From contig NZ_LT629743.1 in the NCBI RefSeq assembly GCF_900105095.1, positions 1,364,001 to 1,428,000 on the forward strand: a DNA stretch of 64,000 nt. Reading direction: 5' to 3'. Of this stretch, positions 9,690-17,003 are shown piece by piece. Source of the DNA: Erythrobacter sp. HL-111. Lineage in GTDB: Bacteria > Pseudomonadota > Alphaproteobacteria > Sphingomonadales > Sphingomonadaceae. Every line of letters starts with the position of its first letter. Positions within the stretch are counted from its first letter, which is position 1. The position numbers and the translations under genes are program-made. Under the pieces are notes generated by a model. The model saw nothing but the letters and a program-made list of their open reading frames with translations, had not been told where the DNA came from and made no database searches.

Positions 9690-10258
9690 CAGTCGTCTGC
9701 CTTCTCTTCTTCGGGTTCTTCGATGAGTTCGTCCGCCCCGCTCGCATCGAGCGGCCGCGTCGCCGCGATCAGCGCGTCGGTGAGGACGAGCTTGGCGGAA
9801 TGGATGTGGTGGCGCGGCAGGCGGACCGCGCCCGCCTTCGCATCGGTGACGAGGACCTCGTCCCCCTCGATGCCGCCCAGTTCGCCCTTGTAGGTGCGCT
9901 GGCCGTCGAAGCTCTTGACCATGACGATCCGCGCCTCGTGCCCGGCCCAGTCGGAAAAATCCTTCGTGCGGGTCAGGGGGCGGTCGATGCCGGGGCTCGA
10001 CACCTCGAGGTGGTAGGCGCCTTCGACCAGCACCTCGCCCTGCTCCTCGGCCGCGTCGATCGCGTCGGAAATGCGCCGCGAAAGCGCCGCGCACTGGTCG
10101 ATCACGAGCTGGCCGGTCGCCGGGTCCTCGGCCATGACCTGCAGCGCCTGCCCGCCGTCACCCGCCTCCGACGGCATCATCTTCACTCGCACGAGATCGA
10201 AGCCGAGCGCCTTCGCCTCGGGTTCGATGATCGCGGTCAGGCGGTCGATGTCGGCCAA
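9689..10258 (-). CDS. rimP: Ribosome maturation factor RimP
   Basis: RimP helps 30S assembly. The 189-aa protein has the family motif YHLEVSSPGIDRPL near residue 85 followed by an Sm-like domain (VTDAKAGAVRLPRHHI). The most likely start is TTG 10258 because AAGGA lies 6 nt upstream and the family N-terminus begins here (LADIDRLTAIIEPEA); the frame is open farther upstream but shows no family similarity there. It leads the nusA operon with overlapping stop and start codons. The C-terminus is acidic (EEPEEEKADD). Confidence 0.92.
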   Translation of the reverse strand: MADIDRLTAIIEPEAKALGFDLVRVKMMPSEAGDGGQALQVMAEDPATGQLVIDQCAALSRRISDAIDAAEEQGEVLVEGAYHLEVSSPGIDRPLTRTKDFSDWAGHEARIVMVKSFDGQRTYKGELGGIEGDEVLVTDAKAGAVRLPRHHIHSAKLVLTDALIAATRPLDASGADELIEEPEEEKADD

Positions 10259-10427
10259 TCGGTTTCCTTCGTGTCGCGCGCAAGATAGCACGGCGTAATG
10301 ACAAAACGGTTTGTTGCCGGCCCCCGGAGGCGCCAGCCCGTCAGAGTCTCGACAATGTCGGGATGTGCCGGACGTAATCGCAGCCGGACGGTTTGGCAAG
10401 AGCAAAGGCGCGCCCGCCGCGGTCGGC

Positions 10428-10889
10428 CTAGCGCGATCCGCTGACGAAGGCGTGCGCGGCGCGGCGCAGCGTGTGGGCGCCCTCGCGCTCGAGCCCCTCG
10501 GCATGGCCGCGCACGGCGAGCACGTCGCCCTCGCCCAGCGCGTCCTCGAACGCGAGCGCGGCGGTGCTTCCCCCGGAGCGCACGAGGAGGCCGAAGGCAT
10601 CGATCCCGCCGACCCGCAACACCGCGCCGTCGCCCTCGGCCAGCGGAGCCGTGCGCCCTGCGCCGAAGCAGACGCGCGCGCCGGTCAGCGAAAGATCGAC
10701 GAGGTCGCAGGCCAGCGTCCCGTGCAGCGTCACCAGCCGGGCCGGAATGCCGAGCCGCAGGCGCGCCGCGCCTCGGCGTCCCGTGCGCGGCGGTGCTTCG
10801 CCGATCCGGCGCGGCGCAGGTGCGGAGGCGGGAGCGGTCCGGGGAGCGTGGACGATAGGGCGTGGCATCGAGGGCATCCAGGGCGCCAT
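10428..10889 (-). CDS. PilZ-domain protein
   Basis: This 153-aa protein has a PilZ-type beta-barrel segment from about residue 42 (RLRLGIPARLV...DLVDLSLTGARV). PilZ domains are the common receptors for cyclic di-GMP. The canonical RxxxR and D/NxSxxG motifs are only partly kept: DLSLTG is present, while the arginine stretch upstream (TGRRGAARLRL) is compatible. A second, related PilZ protein lies 86 bp upstream on the same strand. Function and output are unknown. Confidence 0.72.
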   Translation of the reverse strand: MAPWMPSMPRPIVHAPRTAPASAPAPRRIGEAPPRTGRRGAARLRLGIPARLVTLHGTLACDLVDLSLTGARVCFGAGRTAPLAEGDGAVLRVGGIDAFGLLVRSGGSTAALAFEDALGEGDVLAVRGHAEGLEREGAHTLRRAAHAFVSGSR

Positions 10890-10975
10890 GGGTCCGGCCG
10901 CGTGAAGATTCCCCTTGCCCGGCCCCTAGTGAAAACACCCGGGACCGGCGCGGCCCGCCCGCCGAGGCGCTGCCG

Positions 10976-11506
10976 TCAGAACGGGCGTTCGTCGCTCGTG
11001 TCGCCGGTCACCCACTTGCGCGCGGTGTCGATCAGCGCGCGGCGCTCGCGGTCCTCGAAAGTTTCGTAGTAATGCCGGATGGCGAGCACCTGGTCATCGC
11101 TCAGCGCCTCCTCGAAGCGCAGAGCGTTGAGTCCGAATTCCGAGCGGATCACCTCGCCGAACACCTCGAGCGAGGCGCAGCGCAGCACCGCGCCCTCCCC
11201 GCGACGGACCGCATCGATCAAGGCGACCTGCGCCCCGGTCCGCGACAGGTTCATGAGGACGCAGGGCTGGTTGCCCTCGATCGAGATGAGCTGCGCGGGC
11301 AGGCTGACGCGCAGCCTCGGCGCGGCGCGGCGCCCGGTGTTGGGGATCGCCAGCCCGGCCGGCCGCTCCGGCGCGCCGCCGCCGGGCTCCTCCTCGAAAT
11401 TCCGGTTCCAGGCCGCCTCGAAGGAACAGGCGTCCGGGCGCGCCGCGGGCCCGGCCTTTTGCGGTCCCGCGCCGCCGCCATTTTTCCTGTCATCGGGGTC
11501 AGCCAT
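10976..11506 (-). CDS. PilZ-domain protein
   Basis: The protein has 176 aa from ATG 11506 (an in-frame GTG at 11521 is possible). The first 60 residues are low-complexity and Pro/Gly/Ala-rich. A PilZ domain follows (TGRRAAPRLRVSLPAQLI and LMNLSRTGAQVALI), with both the RxxxR-like stretch and NxSxxG in place, so c-di-GMP binding is plausible. The C-terminal helix resembles that of the PilZ protein downstream, suggesting duplication. The two may form an operon. Confidence 0.75.
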   Translation of the reverse strand: MADPDDRKNGGGAGPQKAGPAARPDACSFEAAWNRNFEEEPGGGAPERPAGLAIPNTGRRAAPRLRVSLPAQLISIEGNQPCVLMNLSRTGAQVALIDAVRRGEGAVLRCASLEVFGEVIRSEFGLNALRFEEALSDDQVLAIRHYYETFEDRERRALIDTARKWVTGDTSDERPF

Positions 11507-11658
11507 CGATCGCTCGCCCACCCGTTGAGCGGGGGATGCCTTCGTTTCGGCACGCCCCCTTGTTTCGGGCCTATCCGGCGGGAGCTACAGCGGAATGATC
11601 GGCCTTGCAAAAGGTGAACGTTCACGGGTGGGCCGGCCGGGGCCCCGCGGCCTGCGAA

Positions 11659-12000
11659 CTAGTCGCCCCAGCCGCCGATCTCCTCCTGGCCCGCCCGGGG
11701 ACGCTGCGCGAAATCGGGATCGGGGCCAAAGCCTTGCGCCGCATCGAGACCCGTTCCGGCGTCGTAGCCCCAGCCGTCCCGGGCGAGCGCCTGCGCGCGC
11801 TCGGCCTCGATCCGCGCCGCGATCGCCTTCTCGCCGACATTCTCGGCGCGCTCGGCGAAGTCCTCCGCCACCTGCGGCGCGACCACGGAGACCCCGAAGG
11901 TCATCATCGCGCCGAAATCCATCACGCAGAGGGTGACGAGGCCCGCGATCAGGCGCACGGTGGACGAAAGCTGGTCGATCATGTCGGAAAGCAGGCGCAT
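11659..12000 (-). CDS. Small membrane protein downstream of pspF
   Basis: I do not recognise this 113-aa protein. It has one hydrophobic segment (about residues 17-42, LIAGLVTLCVMDFGAMMTFGV), then a charged Ala/Glu/Arg-rich helix, then a Gly/Asp-rich tail ending GGWGD. GGAG lies 5 nt before the ATG. It follows pspF on the same strand after 87 bp, so it may be part of the envelope-stress locus, but only position supports that. Confidence 0.6.
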   Translation of the reverse strand: MRLLSDMIDQLSSTVRLIAGLVTLCVMDFGAMMTFGVSVVAPQVAEDFAERAENVGEKAIAARIEAERAQALARDGWGYDAGTGLDAAQGFGPDPDFAQRPRAGQEEIGGWGD

Positions 12001-12087
12001 GGGGGCTCCGCCGGTCGGTGCTGTGTCGCCGGATCCTGGCGAAAAATCCTTGGGAGAGGGTTGACCGCCCGCGCCGGCAACGCCCGC

Positions 12088-13143
12088 CTAATCGGCGCCT
12101 TCGCTTTCCATCAGGCCGTGCTTCTTGATGCAATGGCGCAGCTGGTCATAGCTGAGCCCCAGCGCACGGGCCGTCTGGCGCTGGTTCCAGCGGTGCTTGC
12201 CCAGCGCGTGCTCGACGATCGCGCGCTCGTGCGCGTCGACCGCGGCGCGCAGGTCCTCGATCTCGTCGAAACAGGGGGCGGAGGCGGCGAAATCCCCCGC
12301 CTTGGGCACGTTCGCGGACGACGCGGGCGCGGCCTCGCCATTCCGCCGGTGCGAGGGGGTGCGCGGCTTCCACGGGCTTTCGAAGGGGTCGAACTGGACG
12401 TGGGCGATCGGCATGGCGGGATCGTCCCAGCGATAGACTGCCCGCTCGACCACGTTGCGAAGCTCGCGCACATTGCCCGGCCAGGGATGATCCTCGAGCT
12501 GGTCCATCACGTGCGGGGCGAAGCCGGGCCAGCCGGCCCATCCGAGTTCCGCCGCCATGCGCCGCCCGAAATATTCCGCAAGCACGCCGATGTCGCCCTC
12601 GCGCACGCGCAGCGGCGGCAGGGTGATGACCTCGAAGGAAAGCCGGTCCAGCAGGTCCGCGCGGAATTCGCCCGCCTCGGCGAGCGCGGGGAGATCGTCA
12701 TTGGTCGCGGCGACGATGCGGACGTCGACCCGGACCGGGCGCGAGGCCCCGATTCGCGTGACCTCGCCATATTCGACCGCCCGCAGCAGGCGTTCCTGCG
12801 CGCCCATCGAAAGCGTGCCCAGTTCGTCGAGAAACAGCGTGCCCTTGTCGGCTTCCTCGAACCTTCCCGCGCGCGCCTTGGTAGCACCGGTGAAGGCGCC
12901 GGCCTCGTGGCCGAACAGCTCGGCCTCGATCAGCGTTTCGGGGAGCGCCGCGCAGTTCATCGTCACCAGCGGCTCGTCCCAACGGGGCGAGAGGCGGTGG
13001 AGGCGTTCGGCGATCAGTTCCTTGCCGGTCCCGCGCTCGCCGATGACGAGGACGGGGCGGCTGAGCGCAGCGGCGCGGGAGGCCCGCTCGACCGCGTCGA
13101 GAAAGGCGCCGGACTGGCCGATGAACTGGTTTTCGCGCTCCAT
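12088..13143 (-). CDS. pspF: PspF-type sigma-54 enhancer-binding activator
   Basis: This 351-aa AAA+ activator drives sigma-54 promoters. Residue order: Walker A GERGTGKE (about 34-41), the sigma-54 contact loop GAFTGATK (about 83-90), Walker B LFLDELGTL, R-finger region, and a C-terminal Fis-type helix-turn-helix (RWNQRQTARALGLSYDQLRHCI). It lacks an N-terminal receiver or sensor domain, as PspF does, where PspA acts as the negative regulator. ATG 13143 begins the conserved MERENQFIGQS; upstream in-frame codons extend over the shared promoter region and are unlikely. It is divergent from the psp operon it should control. Confidence 0.92.
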   Translation of the reverse strand: MERENQFIGQSGAFLDAVERASRAAALSRPVLVIGERGTGKELIAERLHRLSPRWDEPLVTMNCAALPETLIEAELFGHEAGAFTGATKARAGRFEEADKGTLFLDELGTLSMGAQERLLRAVEYGEVTRIGASRPVRVDVRIVAATNDDLPALAEAGEFRADLLDRLSFEVITLPPLRVREGDIGVLAEYFGRRMAAELGWAGWPGFAPHVMDQLEDHPWPGNVRELRNVVERAVYRWDDPAMPIAHVQFDPFESPWKPRTPSHRRNGEAAPASSANVPKAGDFAASAPCFDEIEDLRAAVDAHERAIVEHALGKHRWNQRQTARALGLSYDQLRHCIKKHGLMESEGAD

Positions 13144-13216
13144 GACCGAAACATAGTGATAAATCCCAATGCTTGGCAATATGGACCAACGCCGCCTCAT
13201 GAGGAATCTCGAAAAC

Positions 13217-13232
13217 TCCCGGATTTCCGGGA
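13217..13232. promoter_or_regulatory. Perfect inverted repeat upstream of the sigma-54 promoter
   Basis: TCCCGGA (13217-13223) and TCCGGGA (13226-13232) form a perfect 7-bp dyad with a 2-bp spacer, lying 12 bp upstream of the -24 element. It could be an activator site for PspF, although it is closer to the promoter than usual enhancer sites. Confidence 0.4.
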
Positions 13233-13243
13233 CATTCGGGGTT

Positions 13244-13259
13244 TGGCACGGCGATTGCA
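13244..13259 (+). promoter_or_regulatory. Sigma-54 (-24/-12) promoter of the psp operon
   Basis: The sequence TGGCACG-GCGA-TTGCA matches the RpoN consensus TGGCACG-N4-TTGC at every defined position with exact spacing (GG at 13245-13246, GC at 13257-13258). Transcription should begin near 13270. It lies between divergent pspF and the 60-aa first gene, so it is the expected PspF-dependent promoter. Confidence 0.93.
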
Positions 13260-13331
13260 TCGGTTCGGGCACAGACTGCGACACCGGCGGCATGGGGCCG
13301 GCCGGACGCAGGAACCGGAAGGAATCGCCCG

Positions 13332-13514
13332 ATGCACAAGAGCCTGTTCGATCCGAAAGCGCTGCCCGGGGCTGCGTTCTGGAGCAGCAAGCTCGGCCAC
13401 GCCGCGCTCGCCAGCATCGCCGCGATGGGCGCGATGGTGGTGATCACCGCGCAGACCGGGGACGCGAACATCGCCGCGGCCCACGCCGACCACGTCCTGG
13501 TCGAGATCGCCTGA
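13332..13514 (+). CDS. 60-aa membrane protein, first gene of the psp operon
   Basis: This small protein starts at ATG 13332 with GGAAGGA about 8 nt upstream. It has a short polar N-terminus, one hydrophobic helix (about residues 22-40, LGHAALASIAAMGAMVVI) and an Ala/His-rich tail ending VLVEIA. It is the first gene after the sigma-54 promoter. I know no family for it; position suggests a role in envelope stress. Confidence 0.68.
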   Translation: MHKSLFDPKALPGAAFWSSKLGHAALASIAAMGAMVVITAQTGDANIAAAHADHVLVEIA

Positions 13515-13525
13515 GCGTGGATGCG

Positions 13526-13819
13526 ATGAGCGACCGCGACGACAAGACCCCCTTCGGACCGGAGCGAGACACCCCCGCTCGCGCCGCCGATCCCGCCGCC
13601 GGGCCTTCCCCCGCCCCGGCCGACGATCGGGACGGCGGCCTCGCTCCGGTCCGTTCCCCGCGCAAAGGCGGGCGTTCGCGGCTCGACATCGAGATCGAGG
13701 CCTTGCGCACCAGCCCCACTCCGACGCAGAATCCGCGCTCCGAGCGGGGCAGCGATGAGAGCCGCGACACGTCGCGCGCCCGCTCGCGCAGCAATTCGTT
13801 CCTAGATGGAGTAGCCTTC
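13526..13819 (+). other. In-frame 98-codon extension upstream of pspA
   Basis: From ATG 13526 (or GTG 13517) the frame runs without a stop straight into pspA. The encoded 98 residues are disordered in character: Pro-, Arg-, Asp- and Ser-rich, beginning MSDRDDKTPFGPERD, with one helix-like patch RLDIEIEALRT. No good ribosome site precedes 13526. It is either a long N-terminal extension of PspA, an alternative isoform, or an untranslated spacer that stays open by chance. Confidence 0.35.
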
Positions 13820-14506
13820 ATGGGCATTTTCAGCCGAACCCGCGACATCATCGCGGCCAATTTCAACGACCTGCTCGACAATGCCGACGACCCGGCGAAG
13901 ATGATCCGCATGATCATCCTCGAAATGGAGGAGACGCTGGTCGAGGTGCGTGCTTCGGCAGCGCGCACCATCGCCGACCAGAAGGAAATGCACCGCCACT
14001 GCGTCAAGCTCGACAGGCTCCAGGCCGACTGGGCCGAAAAGGCGCAGCTCGCCCTGTCGAAGGACCGCGAGGACCTCGCCCGCGCGGCTCTTGTCGAGAA
14101 GAAGAAGGCCGCCGACACCGCCGAGCAGCTGAAGGCCGAGATTGCCGTGCTCGACGATGCCCTGCGCTCCTACGAGGACGACATCCAGAAGCTGCAGAAT
14201 CGCCTGCGCGAGGCGCGCAGCCGCCAGACCGCGATCGCCGCGCGCCTCGAAAGCGCGGAAAACCGCGTCAAGCTGCGTACCCTGATGAGCACCGAACGCA
14301 CCGACGAGGCGCTCGCCCGGTTCGACCAGCTCGAACGCCGGGTCGATTACGCCGAAGGCCGCGCCGATGCGCTCAGCATCGCGGAAGGCGGCAAGCCCTC
14401 GCTCGCCGACGAGATTGCCGCGCTTGCGGGCGACGATGCGGTCGATGACGAACTCGAACAGATGAAGAAGGCGCTCGGCAAGAGCAGCTCCGGAAAGGAC
14501 CAGTAA
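13820..14506 (+). CDS. pspA: Phage shock protein A
   Basis: PspA is a peripheral inner-membrane protein of the ESCRT-III/IM30 superfamily that repairs membranes and, when idle, inhibits PspF. This 228-aa protein begins with the typical MGIFSRTRDIIAANFNDLLD amphipathic helix and continues as long Ala/Glu/Lys/Arg coiled coils to the end. The start at 13820 is favoured because GGAG lies 8 nt upstream and this is the family N-terminus, but the frame stays open for at least 98 more codons upstream. pspB follows after 3 bp. Confidence 0.93.
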   Translation: MGIFSRTRDIIAANFNDLLDNADDPAKMIRMIILEMEETLVEVRASAARTIADQKEMHRHCVKLDRLQADWAEKAQLALSKDREDLARAALVEKKKAADTAEQLKAEIAVLDDALRSYEDDIQKLQNRLREARSRQTAIAARLESAENRVKLRTLMSTERTDEALARFDQLERRVDYAEGRADALSIAEGGKPSLADEIAALAGDDAVDDELEQMKKALGKSSSGKDQ

Positions 14507-14509
14507 TTC

Positions 14510-14821
14510 ATGGAAGATATTCTCGTCCCGATCTTCGTCGTCGGCGTGCTCTTCGTCGGGCTGCCGTGGGTGATCCTCCACTACGTCACCAAGTGGAAGA
14601 CCGCCGCGACGATCACCTCCGATGACGAGGTGCTGCTGGAGGAACTCTACAGCCTCGCCAAGCGGCTCGAAGACCGCATGGACACGGTCGAGCGCCTCGT
14701 CGCTTCCGACGACCCGTCCTTCACCCCGGTCCGCCGCCTGCGCGCCGACCAGGAGGCAGACAACCAGCAACTGCGCGAACTCGACCGCATGATGGCCGAG
14801 AAGAAAGGAACCCGCCCGTGA
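14510..14821 (+). CDS. pspB: Phage shock protein B
   Basis: PspB is a small inner-membrane protein that, with PspC, senses envelope stress and releases PspA from PspF. The 103-aa protein has an N-terminal transmembrane helix (about residues 5-25), then the family helix with EELYSLAKRLEDRMDTVERLV, then an unusual extra 40-residue tail (E. coli PspB is about 74 aa). The RMDTVERLV motif recurs in the four small genes downstream. Its stop codon overlaps the GTG start of pspC. Confidence 0.9.
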   Translation: MEDILVPIFVVGVLFVGLPWVILHYVTKWKTAATITSDDEVLLEELYSLAKRLEDRMDTVERLVASDDPSFTPVRRLRADQEADNQQLRELDRMMAEKKGTRP

Positions 14822-15192
14822 ACAGCCCCCGCACCAAGCTTTATCGCGACAAGCACAATGCCAAGCTGATGGGCGTGTGTTCGGGCCTTGCCGACTATAC
14901 CGGGATCGACACGGTCTGGTGGCGCCTTGGGCTCGTGGTCCTCTCACTCACGCTCGGCTGGCCGATCCTCGCCTATTTCCTCGCCGGCTTCCTCCTGAAC
15001 AAGAAGCCGCCGCATCTCTACCGCGACGAGAGCGAGCGGAAATACTGGCAGCGCGTGCGCCAGAGCCCGCACCGCACCGCGCGCGAAATCCGCGCCCAGT
15101 TCCGCGACATCGACCGCCGGCTCGCCAATGTCGAGGCGCACTATGTGAGCAGCAATCCGCGGCTCACCGCCGAGATCGAGCGTCTGCGCTGA
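14818..15192 (+). CDS. pspC: Phage shock protein C
   Basis: This is a 124-aa PspC-domain membrane protein. The N-terminus has the domain pattern KLYRDKHNAKLMGVCSGLADY, followed by a hydrophobic stretch of about 35 residues (WWRLGLVVLSLTLGWPILAYFLAGFLL). The C-terminal half is helical and ends RRLANVEAHYVSSNPRL...EIERLR, akin to the PspB-type helix motif. It starts with GTG 14818, overlapping the pspB TGA (GTGA). It should act with PspB as the stress sensor. Confidence 0.92.
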   Translation: MNSPRTKLYRDKHNAKLMGVCSGLADYTGIDTVWWRLGLVVLSLTLGWPILAYFLAGFLLNKKPPHLYRDESERKYWQRVRQSPHRTAREIRAQFRDIDRRLANVEAHYVSSNPRLTAEIERLR

Positions 15193-15227
15193 ACCCGGCC
15201 GCATCCTTCGGAAAAGGGGAGCCGAAC

Positions 15228-15539
15228 GTGATTGAATATCTTGCACTTCTCATCCCGGTCATCGGCGTGTCGATCCCGGTCGTCGCCATCTGGACGAAGC
15301 ACCAGCAGAAGATGGCCGAAATCAGCAGCGAGGCGACCGCCGCCCAGACCGCCGAGAAGGCCGCGCAATACGCTGCCCAGGTCCAGCGGCTCGAGGACCG
15401 GGTCCAGGTGCTCGAACGCATCGTCACCGACCGCGGCTATGACGTGGCGACCCAGATCGAGGCGCTGCGCGACACGCGCCAGGTCGAAGAGAGGAACAGC
15501 GGCGTGCCGCTCGAATTCGCAGCGAAGGAGACCCGCTGA
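15228..15539 (+). CDS. PspB-like small membrane/coiled-coil protein 1
   Basis: The protein has 103 aa from GTG 15228, preceded by GGGGA at good spacing. An N-terminal transmembrane helix (about residues 4-23, YLALLIPVIGVSIPVVAIW) is followed by a coiled coil with LEDRVQVLERIVTDRGYDV and then EALRD. This copies the PspB pattern (transmembrane helix plus R-x3-LERI helix), although no database family is claimed. The stop overlaps the next start (TGATG), so it belongs to the psp operon. Confidence 0.8.
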   Translation: MIEYLALLIPVIGVSIPVVAIWTKHQQKMAEISSEATAAQTAEKAAQYAAQVQRLEDRVQVLERIVTDRGYDVATQIEALRDTRQVEERNSGVPLEFAAKETR

Positions 15540-15874
15540 TGCTCGATGCCGTGACCACCGAGGCGATCGTCGCCATCGCCCTTGCCGGAACCGCCGGCTG
15601 GGTCTTCACCACCTGGCTGCGCGTCAAGAACGGCTACCCGCTCGAAGGAACGTGGGGCCAGCAATTGAAGCCCGTCACCGACAGCGAGGCCAAGCGCCGC
15701 GTCACCCTGCTGACGCAGGAGAACGCCGAACTGCGCGCCGAGATCGGGTCGATGAAGGACCGGCTTGCCACGGTCGAGCGGATCGTCACCGACCGCGGCT
15801 ACCACCTCTCGAGCGAGATCGAGAGCCTGCGCTCCGGAGCGCTCGAAAATCGCAAGGACGAGGGGACCGCTTGA
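15539..15874 (+). CDS. PspB-like small membrane/coiled-coil protein 2
   Basis: The protein has 111 aa. It has an N-terminal hydrophobic segment (about residues 9-26, AIVAIALAGTAGWVFTTWL), a short linker, then a coiled coil with RLATVERIVTDRGYHLSSE and IESLRS. The IVTDRGY motif is shared with the preceding protein, so the two are paralogues. Both ends overlap neighbours by TGATG, which implies tight translational coupling and matched expression within the psp operon. Confidence 0.8.
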   Translation: MLDAVTTEAIVAIALAGTAGWVFTTWLRVKNGYPLEGTWGQQLKPVTDSEAKRRVTLLTQENAELRAEIGSMKDRLATVERIVTDRGYHLSSEIESLRSGALENRKDEGTA

Positions 15875-16215
15875 TGAGCTGGGTCAGCATCCTGGCGGTC
15901 GTCTTCCTCATCCTGTGGCTGCGCGAGCGCAATATCGGCAGGCGTCTGAGACAGGAAAACGAGGAAATGCAGCGCGCGCTCGGCCCGATGGTCGAGGTCG
16001 CCCCGGACCGCCCGGCCCAGTCCCGCCCCGACGCGATCGACAACCGCGAACTCGAGGAACTGCGCGAGCGCATCCAGGTGCTCGAACGCATCGCCACCGA
16101 CAACAACAGTTCCGAGGCCTCGCGCGCCCGCGCCATCGCCGCGGAGATCGAAAGCCTGCGCGGCGACATCGCCGACCGCCGCGCGGGCCGCAACACGGAG
16201 GACATGGACAGGTGA
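15874..16215 (+). CDS. PspB-like small membrane/coiled-coil protein 3
   Basis: The protein has 113 aa, with a very N-terminal transmembrane helix (residues 2-17, SWVSILAVVFLILWLR), basic residues after it, a variable Pro-rich linker, then RIQVLERIATDNNSSEA and AEIESLRG. It carries the same R-x3-LERI helix as PspB and its neighbours but lacks the RGY triplet. The ATG overlaps the previous stop (TGATG) and its own stop overlaps the next ATG. The predicted topology is N-out with a cytoplasmic coiled coil. Confidence 0.78.
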   Translation: MSWVSILAVVFLILWLRERNIGRRLRQENEEMQRALGPMVEVAPDRPAQSRPDAIDNRELEELRERIQVLERIATDNNSSEASRARAIAAEIESLRGDIADRRAGRNTEDMDR

Positions 16216-16481
16216 TGGACCCCGTTATCGTGATCGCTGCGAGCTGCCTGGTGGGGCTCGCCGTCGTCGCCTTCGCCTTGCTGCGCGCATGGCACGAATG
16301 GCTCGACTACAAGCGCCAGGAGCTCGAGCGGGCCCGCAATGCCGCGCGCGTCTCGATCGACACGCCCGAGGACGGCCATGGGCTGGACCAGCGCGGTTCG
16401 GGCACGGCACGGATCGAACTCGCCGACCTGCGCGAACGGATCAGGAAGCTCGAGGCGATCGCGAACGGCGTGGAGCTGTAA
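16215..16481 (+). CDS. PspB-like small membrane/coiled-coil protein 4
   Basis: The protein has 88 aa and is the last of the run. It has an N-terminal transmembrane helix (about residues 4-24, VIVIAASCLVGLAVVAFALL), a charged stretch (HEWLDYKRQELERARNAARV) and a shortened C-terminal motif LADLRERIRKLEAIANGVEL. This again resembles the PspB helix but ends without the following EIxxLR segment. Its start overlaps the previous stop. sufE begins 104 bp later with its own start region. Confidence 0.75.
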   Translation: MDPVIVIAASCLVGLAVVAFALLRAWHEWLDYKRQELERARNAARVSIDTPEDGHGLDQRGSGTARIELADLRERIRKLEAIANGVEL

Positions 16482-16585
16482 CGCCAGCGATCGGCCTGCC
16501 GCTTTCGGATCGCGCGGACGGGGCGGCGCGCAAAACGGGAATGGCCGGGGTGGACAGATACGCCAGCGCCACTAAATCCGCAGCA

Positions 16586-16999
16586 ATGCGATCCCTCGAC
16601 GACATCCTCGAAGAATACGAATTTCTCGAAGGCGACGAACGTTACAGCCTCCTGATCGAGCTGGGCCGCGAACTCGAAGCCATGCCCAACGCGCTCAAGA
16701 CCGATGCGACGCTGGTGCGCGGCTGCTCGGCCGCGGTGTGGGTCTATCCGACCGAAGGCGCGGAGCCGGGCCGGCTCCATTTCCTCGCCGACAGCAACGC
16801 CGCGATCACCAAGGGCATCGTCGCGCTCGTCATTGCCGCGGTGCAGGACAAGCCCGCAAGCGAGGTTGCCGGGATGGACGTGACCGCCGCCCTCGCCCCC
16901 TTCGACCTCAGGAACCAGCTTTCGAGCAACCGCACGCAAGGGGTGCCGAACATGATCGCGCTGGTGAAGGAACACGCCGCGCGGCTCGCCGCCGCCTGA
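16586..16999 (+). CDS. sufE: Cysteine desulfuration protein SufE
   Basis: SufE accepts sulfur from the SufS cysteine desulfurase for Fe-S cluster assembly. The 137-aa protein begins MRSLDDILEEYEFLEGDERY and has the conserved active-site Cys in VRGCSAAVWV (about residue 47), followed by the C-terminal SSNRTQGVPNMI motif. The length is typical. The frame is open upstream but ATG 16586 gives the family start. It is not linked here to other suf genes. Confidence 0.93.
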   Translation: MRSLDDILEEYEFLEGDERYSLLIELGRELEAMPNALKTDATLVRGCSAAVWVYPTEGAEPGRLHFLADSNAAITKGIVALVIAAVQDKPASEVAGMDVTAALAPFDLRNQLSSNRTQGVPNMIALVKEHAARLAAA

Positions 17000-17003
17000 C
17001 GCG

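Noticed and set aside
16289..16585. N-terminal extension of sufE
   Set aside because: The extra frame overlaps the preceding psp-operon gene out of frame. SufE homologues begin at the ATG at 16586.
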